From positions 1-52,850 of the IMG/VR virus record IMGVR_UViG_3300020198_000024: a DNA stretch of 52,850 nucleotides; one strand, given 5' to 3'. The notes beneath the pieces are model-generated. The model was not told the DNA's origin, did no database searches, and worked only from the letters and a program-made list of their open reading frames with translations. Source of the DNA: a virus. Shown one piece after another: positions 40,917-49,027 of this stretch. The translations under genes were made by a program, and so were the position numbers. Numbering within the stretch: position 1 is the first letter of the stretch; the number at the start of each line of letters is the position of its first letter.

Positions 40917-40991
40917 TGGTACACCCGACGGGAGTCGAACCCGCACCTTGCTGATTAAAAGTCAGCTGCTCTGCCTTCGAGCTACGGGTGC
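40917..40991 (-). tRNA. tRNA-Lys(TTT)
   Basis: Acceptor GCACCCG/CGGGTGT, D-arm GCTCGAAGGCAGAGC, anticodon arm CTGA-CTTTTAA-TCAG, T-loop TTCGACT, discriminator A and encoded CCA. Confidence 0.95.
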
Positions 40992-40999
40992 ATTAATGC

Positions 41000-41008
41000 A
41001 TTATATCA
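41000..41008 (-). promoter_or_regulatory. Extended -10 promoter motif upstream of tRNA-Lys
   Basis: TGATATAAT ends about 9 bases before the 5' end of tRNA-Lys, the spacing expected of a -10 element serving that gene directly. Confidence 0.5.
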
Positions 41009-41017
41009 AACTTTCTA

Positions 41018-41506
41018 TTAATTAACATCCACTTTCTTTTCTAAAGATTCTCCTCTTCTCTTTGCTAACTTATGATCTGGACCAGTCCAATATATCGTAA
41101 CACCTGTTTTTTCTATGTGCCAAGAATGATCCCAACGATGAGAAGTTTTCTTTAGACATTGTATTCTCTGAGAACCAAAAATAAGAACACAACCACAGTA
41201 TTTAGGTTTTTGTTCTATATATAATGGACAACTTTTTTGATGTGCCTTCCTGACTTTTTTCAATCCAAGATTATTGCATTTGCAATTTGGATCATGCGGA
41301 ACTTGATCATACTCTTTTTTGCTCCAAGGACGTTGAGTACAGAGGCAAAATGGATGCTCACATTTTCTGTCTTCCATAACGTCTTTAAAAACATGATTAT
41401 GCTTACACTTGTAACAATAAGGAATAAATTGATCTTGACCAAGTTTAAAATCAGACTCTCTCATTGCATTTATGAGAATTCGATTTGGCCAAACTTTATT
41501 CGTCAT
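41018..41506 (-). CDS. Cys/His-rich hypothetical protein (162 residues)
   Basis: I chose the ATG at 41506 (MTNKVWPNR), which overlaps the upstream stop and follows GAGGCG, over a GTG at 41557. Multiple clusters (CYKCKHNH, CEHPFCLC, PNCKCNN, CGCVLIF) could bind two or three zinc ions. The C-terminal WDHSWHIEKTGVTIYW block looks like a small folded domain. Family not recognised; nucleic-acid binding is likely. Confidence 0.55.
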   Translation of the reverse strand: MTNKVWPNRILINAMRESDFKLGQDQFIPYCYKCKHNHVFKDVMEDRKCEHPFCLCTQRPWSKKEYDQVPHDPNCKCNNLGLKKVRKAHQKSCPLYIEQKPKYCGCVLIFGSQRIQCLKKTSHRWDHSWHIEKTGVTIYWTGPDHKLAKRRGESLEKKVDVN

Positions 41507-41729
41507 TCGCCTCGTTTTCTTCTTCTTGTTTATGTTTACGTCTTGGTTTATCTTCACCTATTTGTTTACTTATATCTTTGATTTCTTTTTTCAAGAATTC
41601 TGTCAAAGACAGGGCTTCATTTTCTGGAAGTTTTCTTTTAAAGTCTTTCAATATCCATAAATAAATATCGTCAGTAACTGAATCACGGACTGACTGTAGA
41701 AGTAGCTTCATGGTTTCTTGAGACACCAC
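41496..41729 (-). CDS. Small charged helical protein (about 77 residues)
   Basis: Begins at a GTG at 41729 or an ATG at 41711 (MKLLLQSVRDSVTDD). The helix-rich body ends in a strongly charged Lys/Glu tail (RRKHKQEEENEANDE). It overlaps both neighbours. No family recognised. Confidence 0.45.
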   Translation of the reverse strand: MVSQETMKLLLQSVRDSVTDDIYLWILKDFKRKLPENEALSLTEFLKKEIKDISKQIGEDKPRRKHKQEEENEANDE

Positions 41730-42027
41730 CTTTTATTGCCTCCTCTATGCTTAAAATAACTGATAGTAAATTCTCATATATTTGCTTTTCAGTCATAGTC
41801 GTGTTCGATTCTAATTTCATATTAATATAATTTTTAACTTCATCTAACTTTTCAACATTAACGTTGGATAAATCTTTTTTCACATTTGAGATAATAAAAT
41901 TAAGACCGTGAGGACAAATAATTTTAAATTCGCCAGTCGGAATCAACTTCCAACCGACCCCACTAAATGGATCAACAAAGAGGCAAACACAGCCATCATT
42001 AAGAGTCGCAGTCAAAAAAGATTTCAT
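41683..42027 (-). CDS. Hypothetical protein (114 residues)
   Basis: The first half predicts a beta-rich domain (TLNDGCVCLFVDPFSGVGWKL, GEFKIICPHGLNFIIS) and the second half helices. Start ATG at 42027 comes shortly after tRNA-Thr and has GAAAGGA upstream. No family recognised. Confidence 0.5.
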   Translation of the reverse strand: MKSFLTATLNDGCVCLFVDPFSGVGWKLIPTGEFKIICPHGLNFIISNVKKDLSNVNVEKLDEVKNYINMKLESNTTMTEKQIYENLLSVILSIEEAIKGGVSRNHEATSTVSP

Positions 42028-42078
42028 AAATTCCTTTCATATTAAAGTTGTCTATCTATCATTTCATGATATGTATAT

Positions 42079-42153
42079 TGGAGCCACCGACTGGATTTGA
42101 ACCAGTGACCTGCTCATTACAAATGAGCTACTCTACCACTGAGTTACGGCGGC
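42079..42153 (-). tRNA. tRNA-Thr(TGT)
   Basis: Acceptor GCCGCCG/CGGTGGC, D-arm ACTCAGTGGTAGAGT, anticodon arm CTCAT-TTTGTAA-ATGAG, T-loop TTCAAAT, discriminator T and encoded CCA. Confidence 0.95.
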
Positions 42154-42191
42154 AATAACATTTCTTATTGTATAGAAAGCCAGTCTTATTG

Positions 42192-42200
42192 ATTATATCA
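42192..42200 (-). promoter_or_regulatory. Extended -10 promoter motif upstream of tRNA-Thr
   Basis: TGATATAAT about 40 bases before tRNA-Thr; third copy of the nonamer found next to tRNA genes in this island. It overlaps the last codon of the upstream gene. Confidence 0.45.
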
Positions 42201-42701
42201 TCTTTCTTGAAAATCAGTAAACAGTTTCTTGTAAATCAATTTCTTTTCTTTCTGACGGTTAGCTACAATAAGTTTTCTTCTCAAAGCTTCGAAGTAACAC
42301 GGACGCCCACAAAAGAAATTATTATATCCCCTTTTCTTAAAAACTTTAACCCTAGTGGTCTTCTTCTTAAAAATTTTGGAGCAGATTGGGCATGTAAAAA
42401 AGACAAACAAAGCTAAATCTTTACATTTATCATCACAATAACGTTGAAACTTTATTCGATCTTGTGGAAGATGAGATTTACAGTATTTACAGAATACGAT
42501 TTTCTTCTTTTTCTTTCTAATCTTTCTTGGTAATGGTGCTAAACGAGTTGAAACTCCGGAGTCTTTAAGAACCTTAAGAACCCAAGTATGATCGACTCCA
42601 AATAAATGTCCTAACCTTCTTGAAGAAAACCATGGGAATTCAATTTTTGACTTTACGATCTTTTCTTTGAGTTTTCTTGCTTGGAATCTTGATCTTCTCA
42701 T
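42198..42701 (-). CDS. Helix-turn-helix plus zinc-finger protein (167 residues)
   Basis: A likely helix-turn-helix lies at FSSRRLGHLFGVDHTWVLKV. Two zinc fingers follow: FCKYCKSHL ... YCDDKCK and FTCPICSKIF ... FFCGRPCYF. The protein is very basic. It overlaps the upstream gene by 62 bases in another frame. Probably a DNA-binding regulator or a cofactor of a mobile nuclease; family not certain. Confidence 0.55.
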   Translation of the reverse strand: MRRSRFQARKLKEKIVKSKIEFPWFSSRRLGHLFGVDHTWVLKVLKDSGVSTRLAPLPRKIRKKKKKIVFCKYCKSHLPQDRIKFQRYCDDKCKDLALFVFFTCPICSKIFKKKTTRVKVFKKRGYNNFFCGRPCYFEALRRKLIVANRQKEKKLIYKKLFTDFQER

Positions 42702-42975
42702 TTAGTAATTCTTTTCTACAGTCTTGTTCAGCCTTATAAGCTCTTTTTTCAAAAGGATGTTCATTATATTTTTTAAAAATCTTTAAAATCAGATAAGTAA
42801 CATACCACGGTATAACTCCCCATCGAAGAGCTTCATACCAATGAAAGTGTTCATGAATTTTAATACATTTATCATTTTTGTAATATTCATTTTTATAGAA
42901 GATAAATGGCCATAGTGTTATAGCCCCAAAATTGCCGGGAACAATACGAGAATTAATTATTTCAATTGGTTTCAT
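42640..42975 (-). CDS. Membrane-associated HExxH protein, zincin-like (111 residues)
   Basis: The ATG at 42975 has a perfect GGAGGA upstream. CIKIHEHFHWYEAL gives an HExxH zinc-protease motif, with a possible third ligand Glu in HPFEKRAYKAEQD. A hydrophobic helix WGVIPWYVTYLILKIF lies between them. The layout resembles small phage metallopeptidase-like proteins of unknown role; the basic tail ends KTQRKDRKVKN. Confidence 0.6.
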   Translation of the reverse strand: MKPIEIINSRIVPGNFGAITLWPFIFYKNEYYKNDKCIKIHEHFHWYEALRWGVIPWYVTYLILKIFKKYNEHPFEKRAYKAEQDCRKELLNEKIKIPSKKTQRKDRKVKN

Positions 42976-42998
42976 ATAATTTCCTCCGAAATTTCTTA

Positions 42999-45900
42999 CT
43001 AATCCCAATACGGGACTTTCCTGGTAGCTCCTGAAATGTCAATTGACCACCAACCGGATGGTCGAACAAAGACATCACCACCACCGTCTATTTCTGGAGC
43101 ATTCGTGGTACCAGGACGTAGTTTTGTACCCCAAGTACCAAGATCAAGAATACTACTATTAAGAGTAGCAATAGTTTGTCCATTGACTCGGAAACGGTGG
43201 AGTTTGCTATTAGCAACGTTAAAAACCATGTCTCCAGACGAGACCCCACTATCTCTCAGGATATACCACGATGAACCGCTAGGCGTATAATGATCAGTAT
43301 CTGCTTGATATGGAACTCGAGAATAGAACCCACCTCCTTGGGCGTAAAAAGATATCACACCTCCATGAGAGACAATAAAATTTTCAGCAGTAGGAGTATT
43401 AATATATAAATCAGACGAGGAATCAATATGCATGTAATATGTTGAGGGGGTCGGATAGCTAGTGGAATAAGAGTTCTGAAAGATTAATGAATTAATTCCA
43501 TTTAAAGTTATTGATGTGCCTGATATGTTCATCGACTCCAAATAAGAGCCGGACACGAGAACACCATATCCCGACTTAAATTTAAGAGACGCGCCAGGAG
43601 CAACTTGGACTACTAAAGCTGCAGCATCTCTACCAATTCCATATAAGGAAACCGGAATAGTACTATAGTAGGGAAACTCAATGCCCTCTCCGAGGCGGAG
43701 AGTTGTTTGTTCATTCTCTTTAATATTAAACCACTTCGTATCAGAAAGATTAATGGAGATATCGTCAGAAATAGCTTGACTTGAATACACATTCGTTGTA
43801 TAAACAGAGTTAGAATACAGCTCCTTCCAGACATACCTATTTAGGCCTCCATTACCTAATTGTCCAAGATTATAAGTATTATCTGCTGAAGGTAATGCCG
43901 ATGCAGTGAAGGTGGCTGAGTTACCGCCGAATGTAGAAAGACGTAGTATGGTTGTACCACTAGTAGAACCAAAGTACAAGTCGCCAGAACTGAGGGCATA
44001 AATACCATCAATGTACAGTGCGTTGCTATGAAACTTCGCAACGACACTAAGGGCTCTAACGATATAGAGACTTGCGGCGCTATTACCAACGGTAATGTTT
44101 AGATCGTTTCCTGTACGAGTAATTGCGCAATCACTGCCAATGGGCTTAAGCACAGATGTAGCACCAGTAAATCGTAAGTAGCCACTTGCGGCTTCCGAGC
44201 CACTATTTACTGAATTGTCAATAGAGATTCCAGTAGAAGATATTGTAACAGCACCACCACCACCATAAAATTTACCGTCTGAAGATCTTAACTCAGTTTG
44301 AAGATTTCCTCCATTATATCCAGCAATATGGTCACCATCAAGAGTAAATCCAGTAAATCCAGTAAAATTTCCCGAAGGCACAATCTCACTGTTGTCAATA
44401 AACTTTTTTGCGGTTGAGGGAAGTTTAATTGCTCCGGCTGTTATTTTTCCAAGATCTGCAGAAAAAGCAGAAAGTTGATTAGTCATAATAGTCGAGGCTG
44501 TAAGTTGTGGACCAGTTATGCCTACTACTACAACATCAGTTTTTCCAGTCGTATAATTGCATTTAGCGGTTGCGAAAATATGAATACTGCTTCCAAGTGC
44601 AGACGTATAACTATTAGTAACACCAATATTTGAACTACCCTTTGTTATATATATCCAATGAATATCATTAGCGTTAGTTGCTAGAGAGACTGAATTTCCA
44701 GTACTGGGGGAAGTTAACGTTTGTGTTGAACCGTCTGAAAATCTTGCTGTTGTACTATTCCATATAATTTGATCTGGAGAATCAACTGAAGCCCCACTAC
44801 TATGAGCAGCCGCCGTTGTCAGGCTGTTGTATCCTCTACTACATCCAGTAAAAGATACGCCAGTTTTACCTGTATATACAATTCTTTCTGCATCAATAAA
44901 GATTGTTCCAGAAGATGGAAATTCAGCAGTAGAACTTACTGCTATTGTAGTTGCACCACTAGTAATAGCGCTCGTAAGAGTAGTAGATGGAGCTCTTAAA
45001 TTAACAACTGAATCAAATTGAAGAAATTGGGAATTGCTTGGTATTCCACCAATTGCTGATGGAGCTTGAGCTTGACCTTCTTGTGCTATATTTAACGTAT
45101 GTTGCAGTGGATCAACAAGAATCGAGCGTCCTTGGAATGCACCAACAACTTTTATTTTGGATCCAAATGAACCCGGACTTTCATTGTAACTAATTTCAGT
45201 AACAACCATATCAGTATTGTTAACACTTGAAACATAAGAATTTTTAATTCTAATAGAATTCCCGGTTCTTATAAGTGTATAAGCCCCATTATAATAAAAG
45301 TATGGCCACTTATCGATACTAAAGTCTCCACGAATTATAGAAGCACCTTCTTTTTTTAGTACTTCAGCTACTATAGCTTGAGCTTCCGTTTCACTCGTAA
45401 CGTGGTATTTTGTTAATACTTTTTCATTATCCTGACCCAGTGTTTGTCTTGGCACAGCGTCTAAAGTTGCTGTGGCATTACTCGTTGCCCCCTGAATCGT
45501 CTGGTTAGTAGTTAGAATGTTTGACTTCCATGTAACAATCAAAAAACCATCTCCAACATATTCAATTGTTGTGCCGGAAGGTATACCGGCCGCTGCGCCG
45601 GTAAGAGATTCTCCAACTTGGAACGTGCCATTATGATTCGAAGTATCTAGAAGATGAACAATTTTAGTTTTGGGCTCTCCGTTTGAAGTTTCATATTCAA
45701 GTCTAACTTTTGTTATAATTTCTTTTCCAGAAGTCTTAAATGAATAATCTGGGAACATTGCTTTTACTTGATTTGTATCTGTAGCTAATCCATATTCAAT
45801 TGTTAAACCCTGCCCATAAGTTGGTTTTGATGCACGCTTAAAGTAGTTCATCTTTGGAGTTGGTATATTTCCATTAAAAACTGGTTCAAGATAATAATCA

Positions 45901-46502
45901 TATCCAAAGTTATTTACAACAGTGTTCTCCTGTGGATCCTCTTGAGCAAGTTGAAATATCGTACTCAAAGCTGATTGAACCGTTTTAGAATAATCAATAC
46001 TAAGCACACCAGAAGCTTCTGTTTTAGTAGAATTTGCAAATCTAGTCGAATCAGTTGTATCAATATTTATAATTGTTCCATCACTATAAGAATGATCCGC
46101 AACTATTTGTTTGATTAACGCACTTCTTGTAGTAAAAGTATAACCCGCACTTGTGGTGTAGTCTTTATCGTTAATTCGACTATTTAGTTCATGAAAATTA
46201 TCTCGAGCCCTAATTATAAGAATCTGACCAAATTGATCATCAAGCATTGGTTCAGTAGATATAATCTTACCGTAAAATAATATTTTTGCCGTGTTATTTT
46301 CAATAATTCTAACCCTTTGAAAAGTATTAGACGAATATGTACTTTCTTTAGTAGAAAGAGCATTGGCTATGCAGATTTCAGCAGACATTGGAAGTCCAAG
46401 CTTATCATTAACAATAATCCAAAACGTGTCCTCGTCTGTGTTCCACGCACTGTCGATATCAAATCCACTGTCTTGATATTGAAAAGTCATCATTGATGCC
46501 AT
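42999..46502 (-). CDS. Tail fibre / receptor-binding-type protein (1,167 residues)
   Basis: The N-terminal 480 residues resemble a baseplate or tail-hub attachment module (TFWIIVNDKLGLPMSAEICI, QILIIRARDNFHEL). A small beta-domain follows (ITSGATTIAVSSTAEFPSSG ... ERIVYTG), of the type seen in tail proteins. The long C-terminal half is Gly/Ser/Thr/Asn rich with short beta repeats, typical of fibres. Its place as the last gene of the tail operon fits a receptor-binding protein. Confidence 0.72.
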   Translation of the reverse strand: MASMMTFQYQDSGFDIDSAWNTDEDTFWIIVNDKLGLPMSAEICIANALSTKESTYSSNTFQRVRIIENNTAKILFYGKIISTEPMLDDQFGQILIIRARDNFHELNSRINDKDYTTSAGYTFTTRSALIKQIVADHSYSDGTIINIDTTDSTRFANSTKTEASGVLSIDYSKTVQSALSTIFQLAQEDPQENTVVNNFGYDYYLEPVFNGNIPTPKMNYFKRASKPTYGQGLTIEYGLATDTNQVKAMFPDYSFKTSGKEIITKVRLEYETSNGEPKTKIVHLLDTSNHNGTFQVGESLTGAAAGIPSGTTIEYVGDGFLIVTWKSNILTTNQTIQGATSNATATLDAVPRQTLGQDNEKVLTKYHVTSETEAQAIVAEVLKKEGASIIRGDFSIDKWPYFYYNGAYTLIRTGNSIRIKNSYVSSVNNTDMVVTEISYNESPGSFGSKIKVVGAFQGRSILVDPLQHTLNIAQEGQAQAPSAIGGIPSNSQFLQFDSVVNLRAPSTTLTSAITSGATTIAVSSTAEFPSSGTIFIDAERIVYTGKTGVSFTGCSRGYNSLTTAAAHSSGASVDSPDQIIWNSTTARFSDGSTQTLTSPSTGNSVSLATNANDIHWIYITKGSSNIGVTNSYTSALGSSIHIFATAKCNYTTGKTDVVVVGITGPQLTASTIMTNQLSAFSADLGKITAGAIKLPSTAKKFIDNSEIVPSGNFTGFTGFTLDGDHIAGYNGGNLQTELRSSDGKFYGGGGAVTISSTGISIDNSVNSGSEAASGYLRFTGATSVLKPIGSDCAITRTGNDLNITVGNSAASLYIVRALSVVAKFHSNALYIDGIYALSSGDLYFGSTSGTTILRLSTFGGNSATFTASALPSADNTYNLGQLGNGGLNRYVWKELYSNSVYTTNVYSSQAISDDISINLSDTKWFNIKENEQTTLRLGEGIEFPYYSTIPVSLYGIGRDAAALVVQVAPGASLKFKSGYGVLVSGSYLESMNISGTSITLNGINSLIFQNSYSTSYPTPSTYYMHIDSSSDLYINTPTAENFIVSHGGVISFYAQGGGFYSRVPYQADTDHYTPSGSSWYILRDSGVSSGDMVFNVANSKLHRFRVNGQTIATLNSSILDLGTWGTKLRPGTTNAPEIDGGGDVFVRPSGWWSIDISGATRKVPYWD

Positions 46503-46506
46503 ATTA

Positions 46507-46905
46507 TTACTTTCTCTTTCCGGCCAAAAAATTCATGCTGTAAGACCAAAAATGCTCTGTTGCTGCACTAACTTCAAATCTTGCACTTTTAATCCTAACA
46601 GCATAGCGATCTCCATTAACTGTTATTTCTAAGGTATCGTTCCACCAGTCAATAATTTTGTCTTCAAGATTTTCTTTTGAAGGAATAGTGACTCCTCCGT
46701 CGGATGAAGAAGTTTCATCTATAATTCCAGAAACTGAAATAGTCCCCGAGAAAGAACCAAAATCCATAAATATTGGATCACGTCCACCTGGCACAGGAAT
46801 AGCAGAAGGCCCTCTGTCGTAAGCAATAGTTGCAGATTCAGCTTGAAGATGATATGTAGTCACATCTGCACCAGAACTGGCTAATTTTATGCTAAGTACT
46901 GACAT
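46507..46905 (-). CDS. Small tail/baseplate protein (132 residues)
   Basis: A beta-rich protein with TYHLQAESATIAYDRG, FGSFSGTISVSGI and DWWNDTLEITVNGDRYAVRI, located between the tape measure and the fibre protein where distal-tail or hub proteins are coded. No precise family assigned. Confidence 0.6.
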   Translation of the reverse strand: MSVLSIKLASSGADVTTYHLQAESATIAYDRGPSAIPVPGGRDPIFMDFGSFSGTISVSGIIDETSSSDGGVTIPSKENLEDKIIDWWNDTLEITVNGDRYAVRIKSARFEVSAATEHFWSYSMNFLAGKRK

Positions 46906-46927
46906 AATAATACCTCTCTAACTGTAT

Positions 46928-48454
46928 CTACTTCATACCAAATCTTGGTGTTTGTTGTGGAATGTTCTTAATTGATATTTGAGTAGCCTCGCTTATAGTA
47001 GATGGTTGAGTCGCTATATTTATAGTGACATTAGATGTATTATTTACTACTTGCTGATTATTAGTCTTCGAACCAGAAATTTCACCAGCTTTTGTTCGTA
47101 TAGTATCCCATAATTTTGAACCTATACTAGCAATTGATTCCCCATTTTTTGATTCTATTTTTGTATTTTTTGACTCTTCTGCACTACCCATAATCATACT
47201 GAATGGCCAAATACGTTTAAGCCCGTCAAAAAGGTTGGAGAATAAACTCGTTATCCAAGTAACAACTTCAGTTTTTGCGTTATTCCAAATATTTCTAACT
47301 AATTCCACAATACTATCCTTTATGCCCATAATCGTATTCCAAAAATCTTTAAGAATATTCCAAACATCTGCAACTATACCCCAAAGATCTTTGAGCTTTG
47401 ACCAAAGGATTTTAAAACCTTCTACAACTTCTTCTACTCGATCTTTAAGAAATGCGAATGCAAGCCTGTGTGGAGTAAACGCTATCTCAAAGACGTTTAA
47501 TATAGTATGAAAAATTTCGGTTCCAGCGGCTTTAATTGGTTCCCAAACTTTATCTTTAGCCCAACTCCAAATTAAATCCCAAGTTTCACCAGCTTTTGTT
47601 AGTATAGCATCCCATAATTTTGAACCTATACTAGCAATTGGTTCCCAAACATTTGTTATGACCCATTGAACGACAGTTGACCAGGCCTTTGATACTAGTT
47701 CTGGAAATGCTTTTGTGAAGAAATCTGAAACTGCAGACCAAGCATTTGATAATAGTTCTGGAAATGTTTTTGTGAAGAAATCTTTAGCCCCTTGTACAAC
47801 ATTAGACCAAATTTCTGGGAAATTAGCAAAAATACCACTTATTTTGTCTACAAGTTTAACTACATCGGTCCACATCTTCCCAATGGCTTCAATATTTCCT
47901 CCAAAAATAAACTCAATGAGCTTCCCACCTACAAGTCTCCCCAAGAATTCCGAGATCGATAGAAAAAAGTCTATGGCTGTAGCAAGATATTCTGCCATTT
48001 TTATGAGGATTGGCATAGCTGTCGCCAGAAGGGCTGCTATTCTTGGCATTAGTGGGGCAAGAATAATGTCTACCAATGCTCCTATGACTGTGAATACTGT
48101 CCCCAGTATTTCTCTAATAAATTTAGATTGCTGAAGTAGAGCCGTAATAAGTCCTACCAGGCTAAACGAAGATTGACCCATTCCCGCAAGATTCTTAGAT
48201 ACACCTGTCATTATATTAAATAATGATTGTCCACCAATACCCATAGTCATCAACATGTCTTTTACAGCGGCTCTATTACTTTTTTCGTTTTTAAGCCAAT
48301 CCTTAAATGCTTCAGCGTTGTCCGATCCACCGCCACCGGGTCCACCACCAGGTCCACCGCCACCAGGTCCACCACCAGCTGCAGCGGCAGCTTCAAGTAT
48401 TGTTGCTTCGATCGTTATATGACCGAAAGTACTACTACTACCAAAATTAGCCAC
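46928..48454 (-). CDS. Tape measure protein (508 residues)
   Basis: Determines tail length and may form part of the DNA channel. Starts on GTG (MANFGSSS) with GAGGTA upstream; the preceding frameshift product ends inside the first codons. A Gly/Pro linker (GGGPGGGGPGGG) is followed by hydrophobic helices FSLVGLITALLQQ and IIGA-type segments, then amphipathic Trp-rich repeats such as FFTKTFPELLSNAWS. It follows the tail chaperone genes, the standard place. It is short for a tape measure. Confidence 0.78.
   Translation of the reverse strand: MANFGSSSTFGHITIEATILEAAAAAGGGPGGGGPGGGPGGGGSDNAEAFKDWLKNEKSNRAAVKDMLMTMGIGGQSLFNIMTGVSKNLAGMGQSSFSLVGLITALLQQSKFIREILGTVFTVIGALVDIILAPLMPRIAALLATAMPILIKMAEYLATAIDFFLSISEFLGRLVGGKLIEFIFGGNIEAIGKMWTDVVKLVDKISGIFANFPEIWSNVVQGAKDFFTKTFPELLSNAWSAVSDFFTKAFPELVSKAWSTVVQWVITNVWEPIASIGSKLWDAILTKAGETWDLIWSWAKDKVWEPIKAAGTEIFHTILNVFEIAFTPHRLAFAFLKDRVEEVVEGFKILWSKLKDLWGIVADVWNILKDFWNTIMGIKDSIVELVRNIWNNAKTEVVTWITSLFSNLFDGLKRIWPFSMIMGSAEESKNTKIESKNGESIASIGSKLWDTIRTKAGEISGSKTNNQQVVNNTSNVTINIATQPSTISEATQISIKNIPQQTPRFGMK
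47081..47640 (-). repeat. 56-bp direct repeat inside the tape measure gene
   Basis: Segments 47081-47136 and 47585-47640 are identical apart from two bases and code SIGSKLWD(A/T)I(L/R)TKAGE in both places. The spacing is 504 bases, a multiple of three, so recombination between them would shorten the tape measure by 168 residues in frame. Confidence 0.75.
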
Positions 48455-48659
48455 TAGATTTTACTACCTCTGCTTGCTTTTCTTGCTTAACGTGAAGAAT
48501 AGCTAAAATAACTAAAATTGTTTCTTCCTCAAATGACCCGATGGTTTCAAAAGGAATTCCGGCTTCAAGCAATTCAAGAGTTATCAACCAATTTGAGAAT
48601 GTGAAAGATTCATAGGCGCTTATCCCGGCAGTAGACCCCCCTATGAAGCGCCGAAATCT
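48447..48659 (-). CDS. Tail assembly chaperone, -1 frameshift extension
   Basis: After a -1 slip at the AAAAAAA heptamer translation would continue through RFRRFIGGSTAGISAYESFT, EAGIPFETIGSFEEE and end at TAA (48447), giving a fusion of about 186 residues. The frame is open throughout and its stop overlaps the start of the tape measure gene, just like lambda gpGT. It has no start codon or ribosome binding site of its own. Confidence 0.72.
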   Translation of the reverse strand, partial: RFRRFIGGSTAGISAYESFTFSNWLITLELLEAGIPFETIGSFEEETILVILAILHVKQEKQAEVVKSSG

Positions 48660-49006
48660 TTTTTTATTTCTTCAACACTGATCTGGCTCTGACTAAATGC
48701 TTTTGGAACCAAGGCTTCAAGTGCAGCACCAAATTCTGAACTAATTTGAGTCAAAAATACTTCTGTTGTTGGTCCCCATGGAGCTTCAACAATCATGTAC
48801 TTAAGGCATTCTTTAACATAAGAATCGCCGTCGAAGCTTGTATTACCAGAAGAATCCCACTTTATACACTGAGAAACCAGCTGATTCTTTTTGCTCCAAG
48901 ATAGATTTCTAACCTTTACTGCAAACTCATCGTTTCCAATCTTTAATTTCATTTCTTTAACATTTGAAGTCGTCAAATATTTTGACGCATCCCATTGACT
49001 TGTCAT
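48641..49006 (-). CDS. Tail assembly chaperone, zero-frame product (121 residues)
   Basis: Located between the major tail protein and tape measure, with a strong AAAGGAG ribosome binding site. The product is mostly helical (MKLKIGNDEFAVKVRNLSW, YVKECLKYMIVEAPWGP) and ends KKDFGAS. It is the gpG-like half of a chaperone pair that coats the tape measure during tail assembly. Confidence 0.75.
   Translation of the reverse strand: MTSQWDASKYLTTSNVKEMKLKIGNDEFAVKVRNLSWSKKNQLVSQCIKWDSSGNTSFDGDSYVKECLKYMIVEAPWGPTTEVFLTQISSEFGAALEALVPKAFSQSQISVEEIKKDFGAS
48659..48665 (-). promoter_or_regulatory. Slippery site for -1 ribosomal frameshifting
   Basis: The codons ATA AAA AAA form the heptamer A AAA AAA, a classic X XXY YYZ slippery site, six codons before the zero-frame stop. 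The frame opened by the slip runs uninterrupted to the tape measure. Confidence 0.7.
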
Positions 49007-49027
49007 TTAATTCTCCTTTCGAATCTT

